In this document: piece by piece, positions 1 through 16,923 of the stretch | Layout: each line of letters opens with the position of its first letter | Position numbering within the stretch: the first letter of the stretch is position 1 | Assembly (NCBI RefSeq): GCF_901709675.1 | Contig: NC_051094.1 | Span: 13,138,501-13,202,500, forward strand | Source of the DNA: Syngnathus acus | Taxonomy: Eukaryota > Chordata > Actinopteri > Syngnathiformes > Syngnathidae | Direction: 5' to 3' | DNA length: 64,000 nt | Notes under the pieces: generated by a model | What the model was told of the DNA's origin: nothing | The model's input: only the letters and a program-made list of their open reading frames with translations | Database searches by the model: none | Program-made: the position numbers and the translations under genes

Positions 1-1220
1 GCAGCAAAATACATGGAGGAATAATATCAAGAGACATAATTTGAATCATCGTGACTGACATCCATGAATAGCTTTGTTGCTACTGGTAGTTGAACAGACA
101 GAGCCTGTATGTCCAAACTATTTTTTGTTTTGCAATCGCAAAATAAAGTTTGCGATGTGAAGGGATGGATTTGGAAGTGTTTGTGAAAGAAACGAGCAAA
201 CATATTACCAAGTGACAGAAAATAAATTAATCCGTCAGACAGTTTTTGGGAAGCCTGCCGTCACATAAAAGCTATGTTTTGTTTGACTGAACTGGTCCAG
301 AGTTTCATAGCAATTCAATCCTCTTCTGCTCCAGGTACAGCGAGCAGTTCTATCTCACCTTCGCTTGAAACTTTTACAAGCCTGTGTCTCAAACATGTTT
401 TATCGATGCAAAACCAGGAAACCTGTAGAGACAGAAATGTAGAGTTGAAAGGATCTTTGGAATATTTGATATGACATGACTCTGAAGGACTTGGATCATT
501 CAGAAACTTGAAAATTGCATTACTGAATAGTCGTTGTTCTTGTTTTTCTTTTATTTTGTTTGTTCCTTTCTTCCTTTCTTTTTTATTACAAACATTAACG
601 TTACAACAAGAAAGCAAGAACAACATCCTTACAATCAAAAATCCAAAATAAAACAAAACACAACCACTGCAAACAAAAAAAAGACAGACAAAAGACCACA
701 TACACAAAAAATCAATGCAGTAATTAACAAAAGAAATGTACAAAATTAACAAAAAATGTAGTCTGTAAGTGGCACGATGAAGTTCAATAAGAATTTAAGT
801 CCAGGGTGTCCATATTTGTCCTTATCCAAAACATGTATGCGTAACAACCTGTCTGTCTGCACGGTGGTGAGAAGCAATGAGTTCCTAGTAGGTGTATGAA
901 TGATCATTCATTTTTATTATTAGCAGAAAAGGTGAGTGTCAATATGGAATTTTGCTGAGGGGGATGGGGGCGTGGGCCGGCTCTGTGTCCAACATCAGAT
1001 TTCATTTAGGTAATTGTGTTTTATCCTGCACCAAGGGAGATACTATCTGTTAATTATGCAGTGGAATGAGAGATATACCATTTCATGGATTTGCTATACA
1101 GTCATTGATTAAAGCAAAAATCCACTTTAATTTGTGCACCACTACCCAAACCTGAGGTAATTATCAAACCATCAGTGTCTGATTGGAAACTAATAATCCC
1201 CATGTCCTCTTCTCTGCTAG
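1..1220 (+). other. fbrsl1 intron, 3' part
   Basis: No exon could be supported here. It precedes a clear acceptor (tctctgctag at 1211-1220) of an AUTS2-family exon and is therefore read as the tail of an upstream fbrsl1 intron. It is AT-rich, with A- and T-runs around 530-700. The short open frames on both strands are low-complexity Phe/Lys-rich translations with no recognisable domain. Confidence 0.7.
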
Positions 1221-5204
<3,984 letters not shown>

Positions 5205-6330
5205 CTTCTTGGACGGAAAACTGCACTCACAAGCTCCACTTTCCCAATTAGAAATTGTCCTTTGAACAAAACGCACTCCTCTTCCACACAGAAGAGCAGA
5301 CTTCCCCAAGGGAAAGGGTATGTATGTACAGTATCTGATTGAGCACATGCCATGACTCTTTTTTTGTTGACTGAGGGTTTGAGTCAAGAGAACACAAATA
5401 CACATACTATGTTTATAGCCACCTTAAATATTTGATAATTATTAATATATTAATCAAATGACTTTTTTCAGCTGTAAGTGGAAAAATAGGCTCTGAAGTG
5501 GTTTGTATATTTGCTATCCTTGTTCCATGTATAGATATCATTTCTATTAATTTGATGTCATTTGTGTGTTTGTCACACAATATTTATCCCCATTGATTGT
5601 GTGTTATATCCATTATGACTGAAAAGACTAGATTTGGATTACCCTTGGGTAATTTAACCTCATGGTACCAGGATATCCTCAAAATGGCAATGTACAGTGT
5701 TATATAACCAATTTGTTTTGCCTCTGAGATATGCAGACAAATATATATAATGTCTTTGTTCAGTCTCTGTACAGAAAGCTGATGTATATAACCTGTTAAT
5801 ATCCCTTTGCTGCAAAATGACGGTGTAAATTTACTAGGCTTTTTAACCATTTCTTTAAAAAAAAAAAACAAAAAAAAAACAATTGAGTCCAATTTGTGGA
5901 ATTCATCCTGCTTGAATATCAAGACAACAGACAAGCCATGCCAATGGATGTAAAGTGACGGTAGGTGCCGGAAGGGAGCCTAGGAGGATCATCTGCTATC
6001 TATGCAAAGCAGCAATGGCACACTAACTAGATCTCCTGGAGGCAGCGTACTGTACTGGTGACACCGAGAGGCTTGGGTAAACTATACCAATGATAGAACA
6101 ATGGTATTATTTAAAGACTTCCATGTCATTAACTGGGCCCGAGCCAGACAGAAAAGAAGGACACTTTAAAGTGAGCAACAAAAAAGACTTTCTCTGTCAA
6201 ACTTGTGGTTATGTGCAGTTGTTTTTCTTAGATTCTTGTATACAAAAGCAGTAGAGTTTTAGGCGTGCAAAGTAAAAAAATGAACATTCATGGTTTAAAA
6301 TGTATGGAATAAAGTTTGGACCTAATGTCA
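5205..6330 (+). other. fbrsl1: fbrsl1 3' UTR with polyadenylation signal
   Basis: Non-coding and AT-rich after the fbrsl1 stop. AATAAA at 6308-6313 is followed by a T-rich stretch, so the transcript probably ends near 6330. An A-rich run lies at about 5855-5880. No other gene is supported here. Confidence 0.65.
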
Positions 6331-9300
6331 CATGTTTTCTGCCTGTCCTTTTATTACATACTGTGAGCTGCACCTGTGCAATGTTAATGTGATTTTTGTA
6401 GTTTTGCCATTAATTGGTGGCTTTTGGGATATCAGTATTTTCTCATCAGTTTATTACTTTGCAACCTTAATGATACCGTATTTTTACCGAGAGGCCTCAC
6501 CATCCGATCATCTGACCACGATTTGTCAAACATTTGATGCGGAGCTGTTCAGTGGGATCGATGAGAGTGCCCTGGCAATCTGGTGGGGAAAAATAGGTCA
6601 TTGATTTTGTATGAAAGCAGGTTTTGAGTGTTTGTGTTTCAGGTAACCAGTATTGACTGGCAGCCCAGCAGCATATTGACCCACAGTCTGGGCTCATTAA
6701 AAGGAACAATGCCTTCGAGGCAGGCTATTGGTGGGTGAGAGGCTCTCTCCTAATGCGCAACCTCTCATCTGCCTTTCTAATGAGGCCCCAAGATGCAGTG
6801 GAGTGGCTGCGATGGGAGCCCCGAGGTGCCCTGTCTTTTTATCGACAAGACCTTGGCTACACTTGCCTCCTGTCCGGGGACGGCCAATTCATCCCGATAA
6901 TGCCCTCGCTACTCATCTCACTGCTGTGTGCCGTGAGATCCAGCGATCCTATCCCATGGTATCAGCACATAATGACAGCGTGGGATCAAACTGGGGCCAG
7001 GTCATTAGGGGATGTTATTGAAAATCCATGGCACCTCTGTGTTCCACACACTTGAGCTGAGTTTTTTTTTAAAGGCTTGTTGCAACCACAATGAAAGGAT
7101 TGAACCGGTGTATTGGGGAGGCTTAAATTACTATTGCTTTCAATTTAGGCTCCCAGAAATCGAGCCATGTATCGCTTAGATGGGTAGCATCTGTCCGCAG
7201 ACAGCTTCACTTTACTACTATGTGCTTCTGGTCCTAATCATCTCGTCAGCAACAGGCACTTAACCCTCGTACTTGTTACTGCTTACTGATTTTTCCTGTA
7301 AGCATTATTTACCAAGCGCGCTGGTGGACACAAAAAAGACGCACCTTCCATTTGGGCTGCCTCAATCACTATCTTGTGCTCTATCCATTTTACAGAGTGG
7401 ATCGGACCCTCTGGAGATGAAAAGCTCCATCAGTTTCATTCATCATCTGGCAAGGTCAATTTATTTCAGCACACAGTCCATCATCAGAAGGGAATCAATT
7501 CACACATTGCCTAGGATGTCCAAACCCAGACGGGTTATTGCGCCGTCGGCAGCTGTCAGCCCTTCTCGTAGCTCTTTTGTTTCTTCCTTGTGTCGGGGCT
7601 TGAAGATCTAAATACTGCTTTCCTTTACAACTTCGTCATTTGAAAGATTTCTTTTAGTGAATTTTAAAACTTTTGGTGTCACGGGAAATGTAACAGTGAT
7701 ACGTACGTATCTTGGCTCTACATTGTCTGGTATACTGTATGCCAGTACTACGCAATGAGATTTATTTCAAATGCTGGTTGGAAAATTTAAAAAAAAACGC
7801 CCGTAAGATCTACTCGAGACACTACAAAAAATTATAACTTGCAGGTGAACTAATTTTAACCGTCTCAAATCTTTTCTACGTATGCACATGACCAATTCAA
7901 CTGTTCAGTTTCAGTACTTTTTGCACAAATTGTAGATGAACAGCAAAATTAACAAAAGGTTAATTGATCCATGAGTAGATCAGTAATTTTTCTGGTTCAA
8001 TTAGAATGAATATTTAAATGATTATGCCTTAGAGGTATCAAGAGACTGGAAGAGTCACTGAAAGGCAGAGACGGAGACCTCATTTGGAAATGTATATGCA
8101 TCAAATACCTATTATGAATTTTGCTCATGTATTCAAACAATGAACAGTTTGAATGTGCATTAAATTTTTTAGAGAAGGTCAAATTCATGTTGTTCATGTA
8201 ACAGGCAAAACTATATGAATGTATTGGATTCATAACACTTTTTGTGTTTGCGCCGTGAAGAAAACGTCAATTGACCCAACTTCCTGAGCCGGTCCAATTT
8301 TTAACCCAGCAGTTATGAGTATTCTTTACAATGGTGCAGAAAGTATTTTTTTCCTATATTGTCAAAGATGGTACACTCAACATTCTGTTGGCCTCTGGCC
8401 AAAACCTATGTCACAAGTCCATAATTTATTTTTATTTTTTTCACAAATCTATACTGGTCAGTCTATCCATGTGGGTGTTATTTATACAAATTATTCACCA
8501 ATCTAAAGTGTTGAGAATACCCTCTTTGATGATGCAATGTCAATGGATGGACAAAGTTTTTGTGGTCTGCTGAAAAATGATCATTTCAGAGGTATAAGCA
8601 TTACGACCAATGCCAGAGACTTCAAATTTTAAAAAAAATTGGAGGATAGTCAATACGGCATATGAAACTGGTGGGGTTCGGTATCTCCAATAAGGTTAAG
8701 AACCACTGGTCTAGATTGTGCTGGTGAATTTTATGACACAGCCGTGCAATATAAACTATAAATCTGTGAGATCTGTGGTGTCAGAGCTGAGACATTGTCT
8801 TATTGTCTTACTAATCCTTTTCATTTATCCATCAGAAACCTCAATGCTTTTGGTTTAGGATTGAATTTTCATGCTCTCAAATACCTTCAAAAAGCTCTTG
8901 GCACAAAGCTCAGATTCAGCAAACAGCAGAACAGGCCTAAGGAGCTTTTGTGGTGCACAATAGCAGCTAATAACACAATGCCAAGCTAATAAGATGGGCA
9001 GTAAATGAATGGTTGAGTCCAAGCTCTTTTTCACTCCCTCACTCTCACATGAAAGCCTCCTGTACTGCAATGTAGTGCGTCACAAACAGCTGCCAGTGTA
9101 TTAGTTCCCACATGAAGGCTGTTTTCAAATGGAGATTGATAATAAGATGCAAAGATCACATTAGGATACTCTTCTGGGGTTGGTGATTAGGGAGATTGGT
9201 GGCGCTGCTTGAGTTGACGTCCATGTCATTGCGGGGCTTCACAGTTCCCGATAAAAGCCAATTCAAAGCACTAAACTATATCTCAACTGGGAACCAAGGG

Positions 9301-11414
9301 AGTGAGGACTAAGTCAAGGGCCTTGGCAGCATATCCCTGTCACAACACTCTCATCGATCGGACAACCTAAAAAGGCCATCAGTGTTCATGCACCCATATT
9401 GCCACCTTTTTTTAGACTGCATTGTCAACATCTAGGCAGCTGACAGAAACCAGACCAGTCAGCAGTTAAGGAGCAGACTTGGAAAGTGTCAAATGGTGTG
9501 AATTTTAAAACCTAGTGAGTGGTGACAAAGTGCTGTGACTGTGTAATGTCTTTGCACCTTTGGATCTATGACAAATATCCTGTCTGTCTTATGTCACCAC
9601 CACACTGTCTGAGTGAGGATATTTAGAAATGAAAAATTGAAGAAAAACCTCGAAGGCTTAATATGGAACAAAAAAGGTTTAGAGATGGAAAACCAGGAGT
9701 TTCATATTGTCGCAGCCTTAGTACATTTGCCATTATAATTTTCCGACCTTTAGACGGAGCCTTACACTCTCCCGCACTATAGAAATGAGAGAGAGTAGGC
9801 GTATACGGCATGTGATGTTAAAGGAAGCTCTTACGTGCTTGAAACTAGTTTGCAATGTGGAAAACAGAGGCCATATGTGATATTCGAGTCAGGTACAGCA
9901 AACATACATAAATATCAAAGGAGTATGCCCGAGAGGCTCGTGTTCAAGAGCAAGGATGAGATGAGGTTCACCATTTTGGGAACACATGCAACCGTTTAAA
10001 AATGTGTGTCTGTGCACAGTGTGCACAATTGCAAGACATGTAAGAACTCCATCACAGTCCATAATGTCATGAAAAGAGTCGCCGACTCTGGAGGACAAAG
10101 GCATGACATATATGTATTTTGGCATTATTTATTTATACAGATGAATATTGTATTTGTAGAAGTAATTATGGTACCGGAGGTTCCACATGTTCCAGAGTCT
10201 GGTTTTAGGTGGATCCTTATCATCACATTTGTAAACATTATGCGCCAAAGGTGGCTATAATAAGATGGTAAAGGTCAGGAAGATCATATCCTGACTGGCT
10301 TCTCAGCATTCCATTCCAGGCTTGGACTACCTCCCGAGCTCCTTTGGAAACGTGTCTGACAGCAAACATGCTTTGAAAGGCTTATCTCCTATCGCAGCTA
10401 AGTTCCATGCTCCGAGATAACAATCCCCGTCTTATCTTGTTGTGTTCGTTAATATCAGAGCTTTGGGGGCTTGTTCTTCCACTTGCAATGGGAGCTTGAG
10501 GAGCGGATTGTTTGCAGATTAGTCAACATCAGCCTCAGGAAATTCTAGCCTTGCTGTTTTGTTGCATACATTGGTGAATTGCCTGCTTCAAGTTAAGAAT
10601 TATCATACACTGGTTGGTATGCAACATTGTGCACGGTATGGTCGACAGTAGTTCTTGTCACATCATCCTGTTGTACAAGCCAAAACAAACAACCTGAGGC
10701 TAACTATAATTTGTTGCTGTTTAGCACAGAACTATAATCAGCGTTTCATTCCGGAAACATTTATTCCAACTAATCAAATTGGGAAAACATCCTGGCAGGA
10801 ACGTGCAGTTTAGTGTGTCCACATTCACAATCGTGGCGTTTGTGACAGACGCATGAGAGTAGGCAGAGTTCCATAAACTTCAGCCATCTGGCTATCTAGC
10901 ACAACCCTTAGCTACACAGTGGCTCACTCAGCGATTGATCGAGGGTGTTGAAGACCAGCTATTTAACACATGAGAACAACAAGTACTGCTATCAAGCTGG
11001 CCCCTTCTCAAAACTCGTTTGTGAGAATGTCTCTTATCGCTTCCCTTCTGCTTGTCACTTTAGGCCATAAGGCATATGCGCTATTTCCCCACGTGATGCA
11101 CCATTGTGCTTTTTGTTTCGACCCTTACAGATACGGAAGATTGTAGCTAAGGGCTGTTTATGTAACACTATTCTCAAAGGGAAAATACATCAAAATTCTG
11201 GTCATTTATTTACACCGCATCTTGGAGCCCGTAATTGTTAAACTGTCCCCAAACGACATTCTTTTTGTTTGTGTAACCACTGAAAATTGTGCTTTCAACA
11301 CCCAGTGTTCAATCTAAGCATACGTGAACAGCAAAGGTGTATCATATAACATTTCATAATACGTCTCAGTGAACTGCACCACGAACGTGGCCGTTACTTT
11401 ACATAAATCAAAAA
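6331..11414. other. Intergenic, no gene seen
   Basis: No exon chain is supported on either strand. Two stretches (about 6485-7060 and 10300-10570) are unusually complex and free of simple repeats, and may be non-coding conserved elements; this can only be decided by alignment. Near 8670-8720 there is an aaccactggt-type end resembling decayed hAT elements. The rest is ordinary AT-rich DNA with short spurious frames. Confidence 0.6.
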
Positions 11415-11556
11415 GGATGGATGGATGGATGGATGGATGGATGGATGGATGGATGGATGGATGGATGGATGGATGGATGGATGGATGGATGGATGGATGG
11501 ATGGATGGATGGATGGATGGATGGATGGATGGATGGATGGATGGATGGATGGATGG
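11415..11556 (+). repeat. (GGAT)n microsatellite, about 35 units
   Basis: Nearly perfect GGAT tetranucleotide array of 142 bp. All frames through it are open and give artefactual MDGW or IHPS peptide repeats. Confidence 0.97.
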
Positions 11557-14500
11557 AAAAGTGGAAGGTGAAATGTTTGTCTCCCAGTATCTCGTGACAT
11601 TGTGACACCATTTTCTGTCCATGTGAATAGGGTTCATGTTGTCAGCGTTTCCATATGTGTATAAAATGTTTAAAAACCCAAAGGAAAACCTTTTTACAAG
11701 ACTTTTTGCATAAATGTTGGTTCATATAAGACAGAAGAGAGAAAACCATTGTGAAAAAATGACCCTAAATATCCCTCCATATTGAAGCTGTAAATTGATC
11801 AACTATAAAAAAATTTTTTTAAAAATCTCTCCACTACACTGTTCACTATATGGAATGTCTTAGGGATGAAATAAAGCCTCCGTACCCAATATCATTAAAT
11901 CCACCACTCTCACCTGATTACATTCCTATTCATGCCATTATTATTCTGCCATTATTGTTACTTCTGGTGAAACAGTCCAGATAATGTGCATTCAATCAGT
12001 AGCTACATAACCTGCTCATTCCCATCTCTCATTCTTTGTTGCCATCAAATGTTTTTTAAATGAAAATTATGAGTGCGGTGTAATTATAATTCCGGTGGTA
12101 TTATGAAATCAAATATCACAATGAATGTAATTTTATTTGCTTGTAATCTCTCTCACCCAGGCTAATAGGCATTTTCAAAGGGCAAGCTCAGGGGGGTTTA
12201 AATGGCCCTTGTATAAATTGAATGGCTGCTCTGCTCTTTTGCACTGCGTGTTCTTTTGTCTTTGATATGCAGGCGGAGCTTGACAGTCTGGGAGACATGG
12301 GAGATTTGTCAGCCTCTGATCTCCATACCTCTGACAAATGAGCGCCTTTGGCAGGAATGCAAGTGGAACCTCTTCTCTGCCCTGCTATGGAATTCTGATG
12401 AGACTCTTGGTGAAGAAGTCAGGGCACACAATCATTCTGTAACCAGGAAAGAGGGTCAATTTGCACATATGTGGGTCAAGTTCAAACAACCTACCTTTGG
12501 TTTACACCCTGAGCTGGATCCCTGTCACACCATTCACACCGACAATTTTGTGTTTAACTCGCCTAAAATTTGCGTTTTTCGCAACGTGGGGAAAAAACAG
12601 TAGAGGTTATTAAAAACTGCACAGGAAGAACCAGAGCATAGATTCAAACCCTGAAATGAGATTCAAACTTTAAGCACTACCTTTGTGTTGGAGCTTCACA
12701 GACCAAGGTTGGAGTACGATCAGAACTTAAGACCTTCCCAGCTCCAAATAGTCACAAACTAACTGGGATATAGTCTCCAGCTTCTCTGTCGGTGACTCTA
12801 AATAGGATAAGACGTTGTGTAGAACGCTGGTTCTCAAACTAGGGTCCCCGGGATAACACGGGGTCCATAAGATGTAACTTGCGAGTCCGCAAAATCCTTT
12901 GTTATATAGTATTATGTCAGATCATTTGGTTGAAAGGGCATGCAAACAAACCTGAACATCTGATATTTGGATGTATTTCCCTGAAAGCATAAAGCATTTC
13001 CTGCTCTTTGACACACTTTTCTTATGTAGAGTTGCACATGTGACGCAAGACAACCTCGGCAACTTATTTGCTGCTTGTGAACGTTTCCAACAGATTGATA
13101 AATCTCTACTTTTGCAATGTATAAATGGGTATGACTTGGGTACGGGTACGGAAAACGATGTGAAAACAATTCTGCTCATATTGACATCTCAGGCAACACT
13201 GACTGCTTTTGTAAACTGTCTCCCCTCTGTTCACAGTCATGTTGTTTGTGGAATAAGTCCACATCAGTTCAGGATGATTAGTAAATACTAAAATGAATTC
13301 TGTTGAAGTTGGTTCTGTTTCTTTCTTTTAAGCAAGTGAGGCATATGTAGGTTTGAATTTTTAACAAATAAATGACATCTAGGGGTAACATGGTTTTTTT
13401 TTCTCGGGTGGGGGCTTGACTGGGGTCCTTGTTCAAATTCTCCTCTGTTAGGACTCTCTGGATCAAAACGTTTGAGAACAAGTCATATGTTTGCAGTACA
13501 TGTACCAAAATTGTCATTTATGTTTGACAATATACAAACCGAATAAACAAATAAACAAACCCCTGCTACAGAAGATAGATAAATGAGTTGAGATGAGAAA
13601 TAAAAGCACATAGTTGCTGGTGGCATTATTTGTTGTAAACATCACTTGAAAGCATGAAATAACTGTAATCAGGGAATTTTTTTGGTTTTATTTTGTCTCT
13701 ATTTTATTGTTTTCTTATAAAGAATGTGGTAACAATTCATTCACAGTTCATTGTCAACTCAAATGTATTTCTGTACAATCTATCACACATTAAGTTACAT
13801 TTTCCTAGTAAGACGTTAACAAATGTGAATCCTTCAACGACTAAGCTGCTCTCTGGGCTTCCTGTTGAGCATGAAATGTGTGTATTGATCCTTAGCATTC
13901 CAAATTTCAATCAGAGAAGTCTCAAACAAAAAAAATCAGCAAGATTCATAGGAAGTACAAGCACTACCCCTTGTGGCCTTTTTGGGCCAGTGCAGCATGT
14001 GGAGATGGAACCTCCGGCTGCTTCTGGGCCCCTCCTGATAAGTTAACCTTGTGATAACAAGCTAATGCCCGATTAATGTTGCAGTAATTAGACACAGCTT
14101 TTCACACTCAGTTAAGAGGACATCCTCCAGCAATTAGCCTGCACTGGAGAAAGATCATTTCGGAGAGCACTGTGGAGTGATTCCTCGGCATGCTTCCATT
14201 CCCGCTTGGCTGCATTAAGGTTCATTTTCTCATTATTCCATCTAATTACTTGTTTGATATTCTATACAGCCGCCACCACCAATCTTTGATTCAATTATGA
14301 AATGCTGATTGACATTTTGGGTGTGGGGATTTAAGAATCTACATTCGATTTGCAGTGGTGACCGTATCAGAGGTTGGATAATGGTTTTACTGTACAACAC
14401 TGAATGCCAAGTGAAAATATAATTTCCCTGAAGAATGCATTCTGAATAAATGGCTCGTCTTTGTGTATATGTAAGAGACTGTGCAAGTGTGTGAGAGCTT

Positions 14501-15039
14501 ATAGCGTGTGCATGTGAATGTCCACTAGACAAATAATGAGCAAGACCCTTTTACTAACCACACAGCTCATAAATATTGCACAGAAAGTAGACAAGGGGCG
14601 GCTACTCTGATTAGTCCTGCATTAAGGGACATCTAGTTGCAAGTTGGTTCATGTGAAAGATCAGCCAGCTGTATGATAAAATGCTGGACCATCCCAAAAA
14701 CTAGGTCTGTAATTTATTGTAAACTTGGTTATGCTACAATGCTTTACATCTAAATTATTTTAGTCATGCTATGACAAACTAAGCAAAACAATGCTGACAC
14801 TTAAAATAGTTCAGATTGCAAGTACAGTAGGTCCGTTGATCTGGTTCGCTCAAGGCAACTTGGACTTGATCAGGCTGATCCAGCGAGTGAACACACAACT
14901 TCCTGGCTCCCTGTTCATTTTTGCATTCATTTTGATTATTTTATTTATCTTTAAATGGTCTCAGCCCAGTGAACCAGACACAACTGGAGATACCGAGAAC
15001 TAAGCAGAGCCTCAGAGGAGGGTGAGCTTCTTCCGTTCT
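11557..15039. other. Intergenic, no gene seen; possible hAT-like remnant
   Basis: 12826-13483 is bounded by ggttctcaaact on the left and an inverted cgtttgagaac on the right, the kind of end found in hAT-like elements, but no transposase frame survives inside. 13960-14240 holds several TAAT/ATTA homeodomain-type cores. A 70-codon frame at 14791-15003 has one hydrophobic stretch but no support as a gene. Confidence 0.5.
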
Positions 15040-15245
15040 CGCTTGCGAATGGCTTCTTGTTGAATGTTAGGCAAGCTCCCTCTCTGTCCATCTTTAGAAA
15101 TCTTCTTAAAACATATTTTTATCATTATTTTTTTTAAATTATTGATTTAACTGTCTGTTTTTATATCTCTGATTTTTACTTTTGAACAGCACTTTGTATG
15201 CAGCTATGGTTGTTTTTATAGTGTTCTATAAATAAAGTTTAGCTG
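15040..15245 (+). mobile_element. 3' tail of a non-LTR retroelement (LINE-like)
   Basis: Contains cagcactttgtatgcagct, then gtgttctataaataaagttt, then a gctgagttgagtgg ending. This arrangement (AGCACTTTGT, a TATAAATAAA signal, a short TTGAG-like tail) is typical of 3' ends of fish LINE-type elements. No reverse transcriptase frame is found upstream, so it is a 5'-truncated insertion. Confidence 0.6.
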
Positions 15246-15367
15246 AGTTGAGTGGTGTGAAGTTGTCTATAATTTCAATTTGTATATTTTGAAAATCAAA
15301 ACATTAATAAATAAGTGGATATTTTCTGCATTGTGAATGTTATTTGCTCAATTAGGATAAGTGGTTC

Positions 15368-15368
15368 A

Positions 15369-15412
<44 letters not shown>
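15368..15412 (+). repeat. (GAAA)n microsatellite
   Basis: Perfect GAAA array of about 45 bp, 120 bp downstream of the LINE-like tail. Confidence 0.95.
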
Positions 15413-16356
15413 ATTAATTTAAATCACATTTTATTCCTGAAATTATTACGCCAAATTATTGGGATAAAAATTATCGTGATTTTTTTTGGCACAGTTATCC
15501 CACTCCTACTAAAACGTTTTGAACAATGCAAAATGCAGGTTTGATCCATATTAAAAGCAAACTTGGATTACGTGACATTAGCCAATGTCAAAATCTGTTT
15601 TTGCTTTTGAACAACACATTTTGAAGAACTGATCCAATCCATTGTCCAAAATCAGTACAGTTTACCTTTGAACAACTGGCCCCGGGTTGTTAATGCTTGC
15701 CACCAGACCCTGAACTGATCATCCAAAATATTGTGACCACTTGAAAAAATACCCGATACATAATCTGTAATTTTCTTAATAATTTTTTTTTTTTTTTTTA
15801 TCAAAAGATGCAAGTACTGCAAACCTTACTAGATTGTTTTTCTGCGCTGATTCCGAACCTGCAGTCGTTGTTTTCTAGCACATCTGGTTTTCTAAATAAT
15901 GATAACAAAGATACAAAAATTGTAATATGGAATGTAATAATATATTTAGTAATATTGAATTACGGGTGAGTTTCAGCAAAAAGTGGACTTTTCCTACATA
16001 AACGTTATGGCTAGAAATGACAACGCACTGCGTGACGTAATGGAGTTGGACTACAAATCCCAAGCACCCACGACTGATAACGGTAACAAATGTCAACACA
16101 GCTTTACAGGAAGTGGTGCTTGCTCCGAGTTGGAACATGGCAAGTTAAAATTGTCGACCAAACTGTCGGGACAAGAAGCTCATCTTTTGACGGTACAGTA
16201 ACAATTTCAGAATACGTATCACCCCAGCGTTGCGTTACGTATGATCCCCGATAAGTTAAACGACACAAATGGGTGCTAACGTTAGCAAACACCGTAGTTT
16301 TCTCTGTGGACGGAGTTGTTTGTGCTCACTGATGCATTTGTAATTGCGACACAAAT

Positions 16357-16398
16357 GCAAAGACTTTCGATTTGGGAGCAAAGACTTTCGATTTGGGA
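16357..16398 (+). repeat. 21-bp tandem duplication upstream of chfr
   Basis: Two adjacent identical 21-bp units (gcaaagactttcgatttggg plus a) sit about 235 bp before the chfr start codon. The region 16240-16330 is relatively rich in CpG and probably belongs to the chfr promoter or 5' UTR. Confidence 0.85.
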
Positions 16399-16631
16399 GC
16401 ATGTTTGTTCCTTCTGCTTGTCGTGGATCGTTTTTGTTAGAAAGTGACTTCAGGGAAACTTGCTGTGTTTCGAAAGCATAACTTATGTAAAATATGTTTT
16501 AGATTGTTGCGGTGAATTTATTCAACTGTTATTGAATTAATGTCGCATTTAAACTTGAACTTAAACTCTGATTTTTTTCCCACACCAACTATGACCCACG
16601 TAACCTCTTATTTAGTTCCAAATATCCGGAG

Positions 16632-16872
16632 ATGGACATTAGAAGGCGTACACCATGGGGGAAGCTGGTCAAAGTGGATTCCAGTGCATCTGAAGTGCTG
16701 CTTTTCAACAGAGAATGCACCATAGGCCGGAAAAAGGGTACGAGCTTTATGTTAAATAACAGATTTGCTTCAAAAACTGTACAACTCCAGTATATTTTGT
16801 GTTTTGCTTTGAGTTTGCCAATTATTACCGAAAGACAACTGTCTGTAAAGCAGACATCTCTGTCGGTGTTTG

Positions 16873-16923
<51 letters not shown>

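Noticed and set aside
315-752. Minus-strand 145-codon frame
   Set aside because: Low-complexity Phe/Lys/Cys-rich translation of AT-rich DNA in an fbrsl1 intron, with no domain.
11369-11637. Open frames coding (MDGW)n or (IHPS)n peptides
   Set aside because: They are translations of the GGAT/CCAT microsatellite, which has no stop in any frame. The same applies to 27323-27505, 35953-36247 and 39817-40164.
14791-15003. 70-codon frame with a hydrophobic stretch
   Set aside because: No splice context, no recognisable family and a retroelement tail directly downstream. It may be a remnant of the same element but is not supported as a gene.
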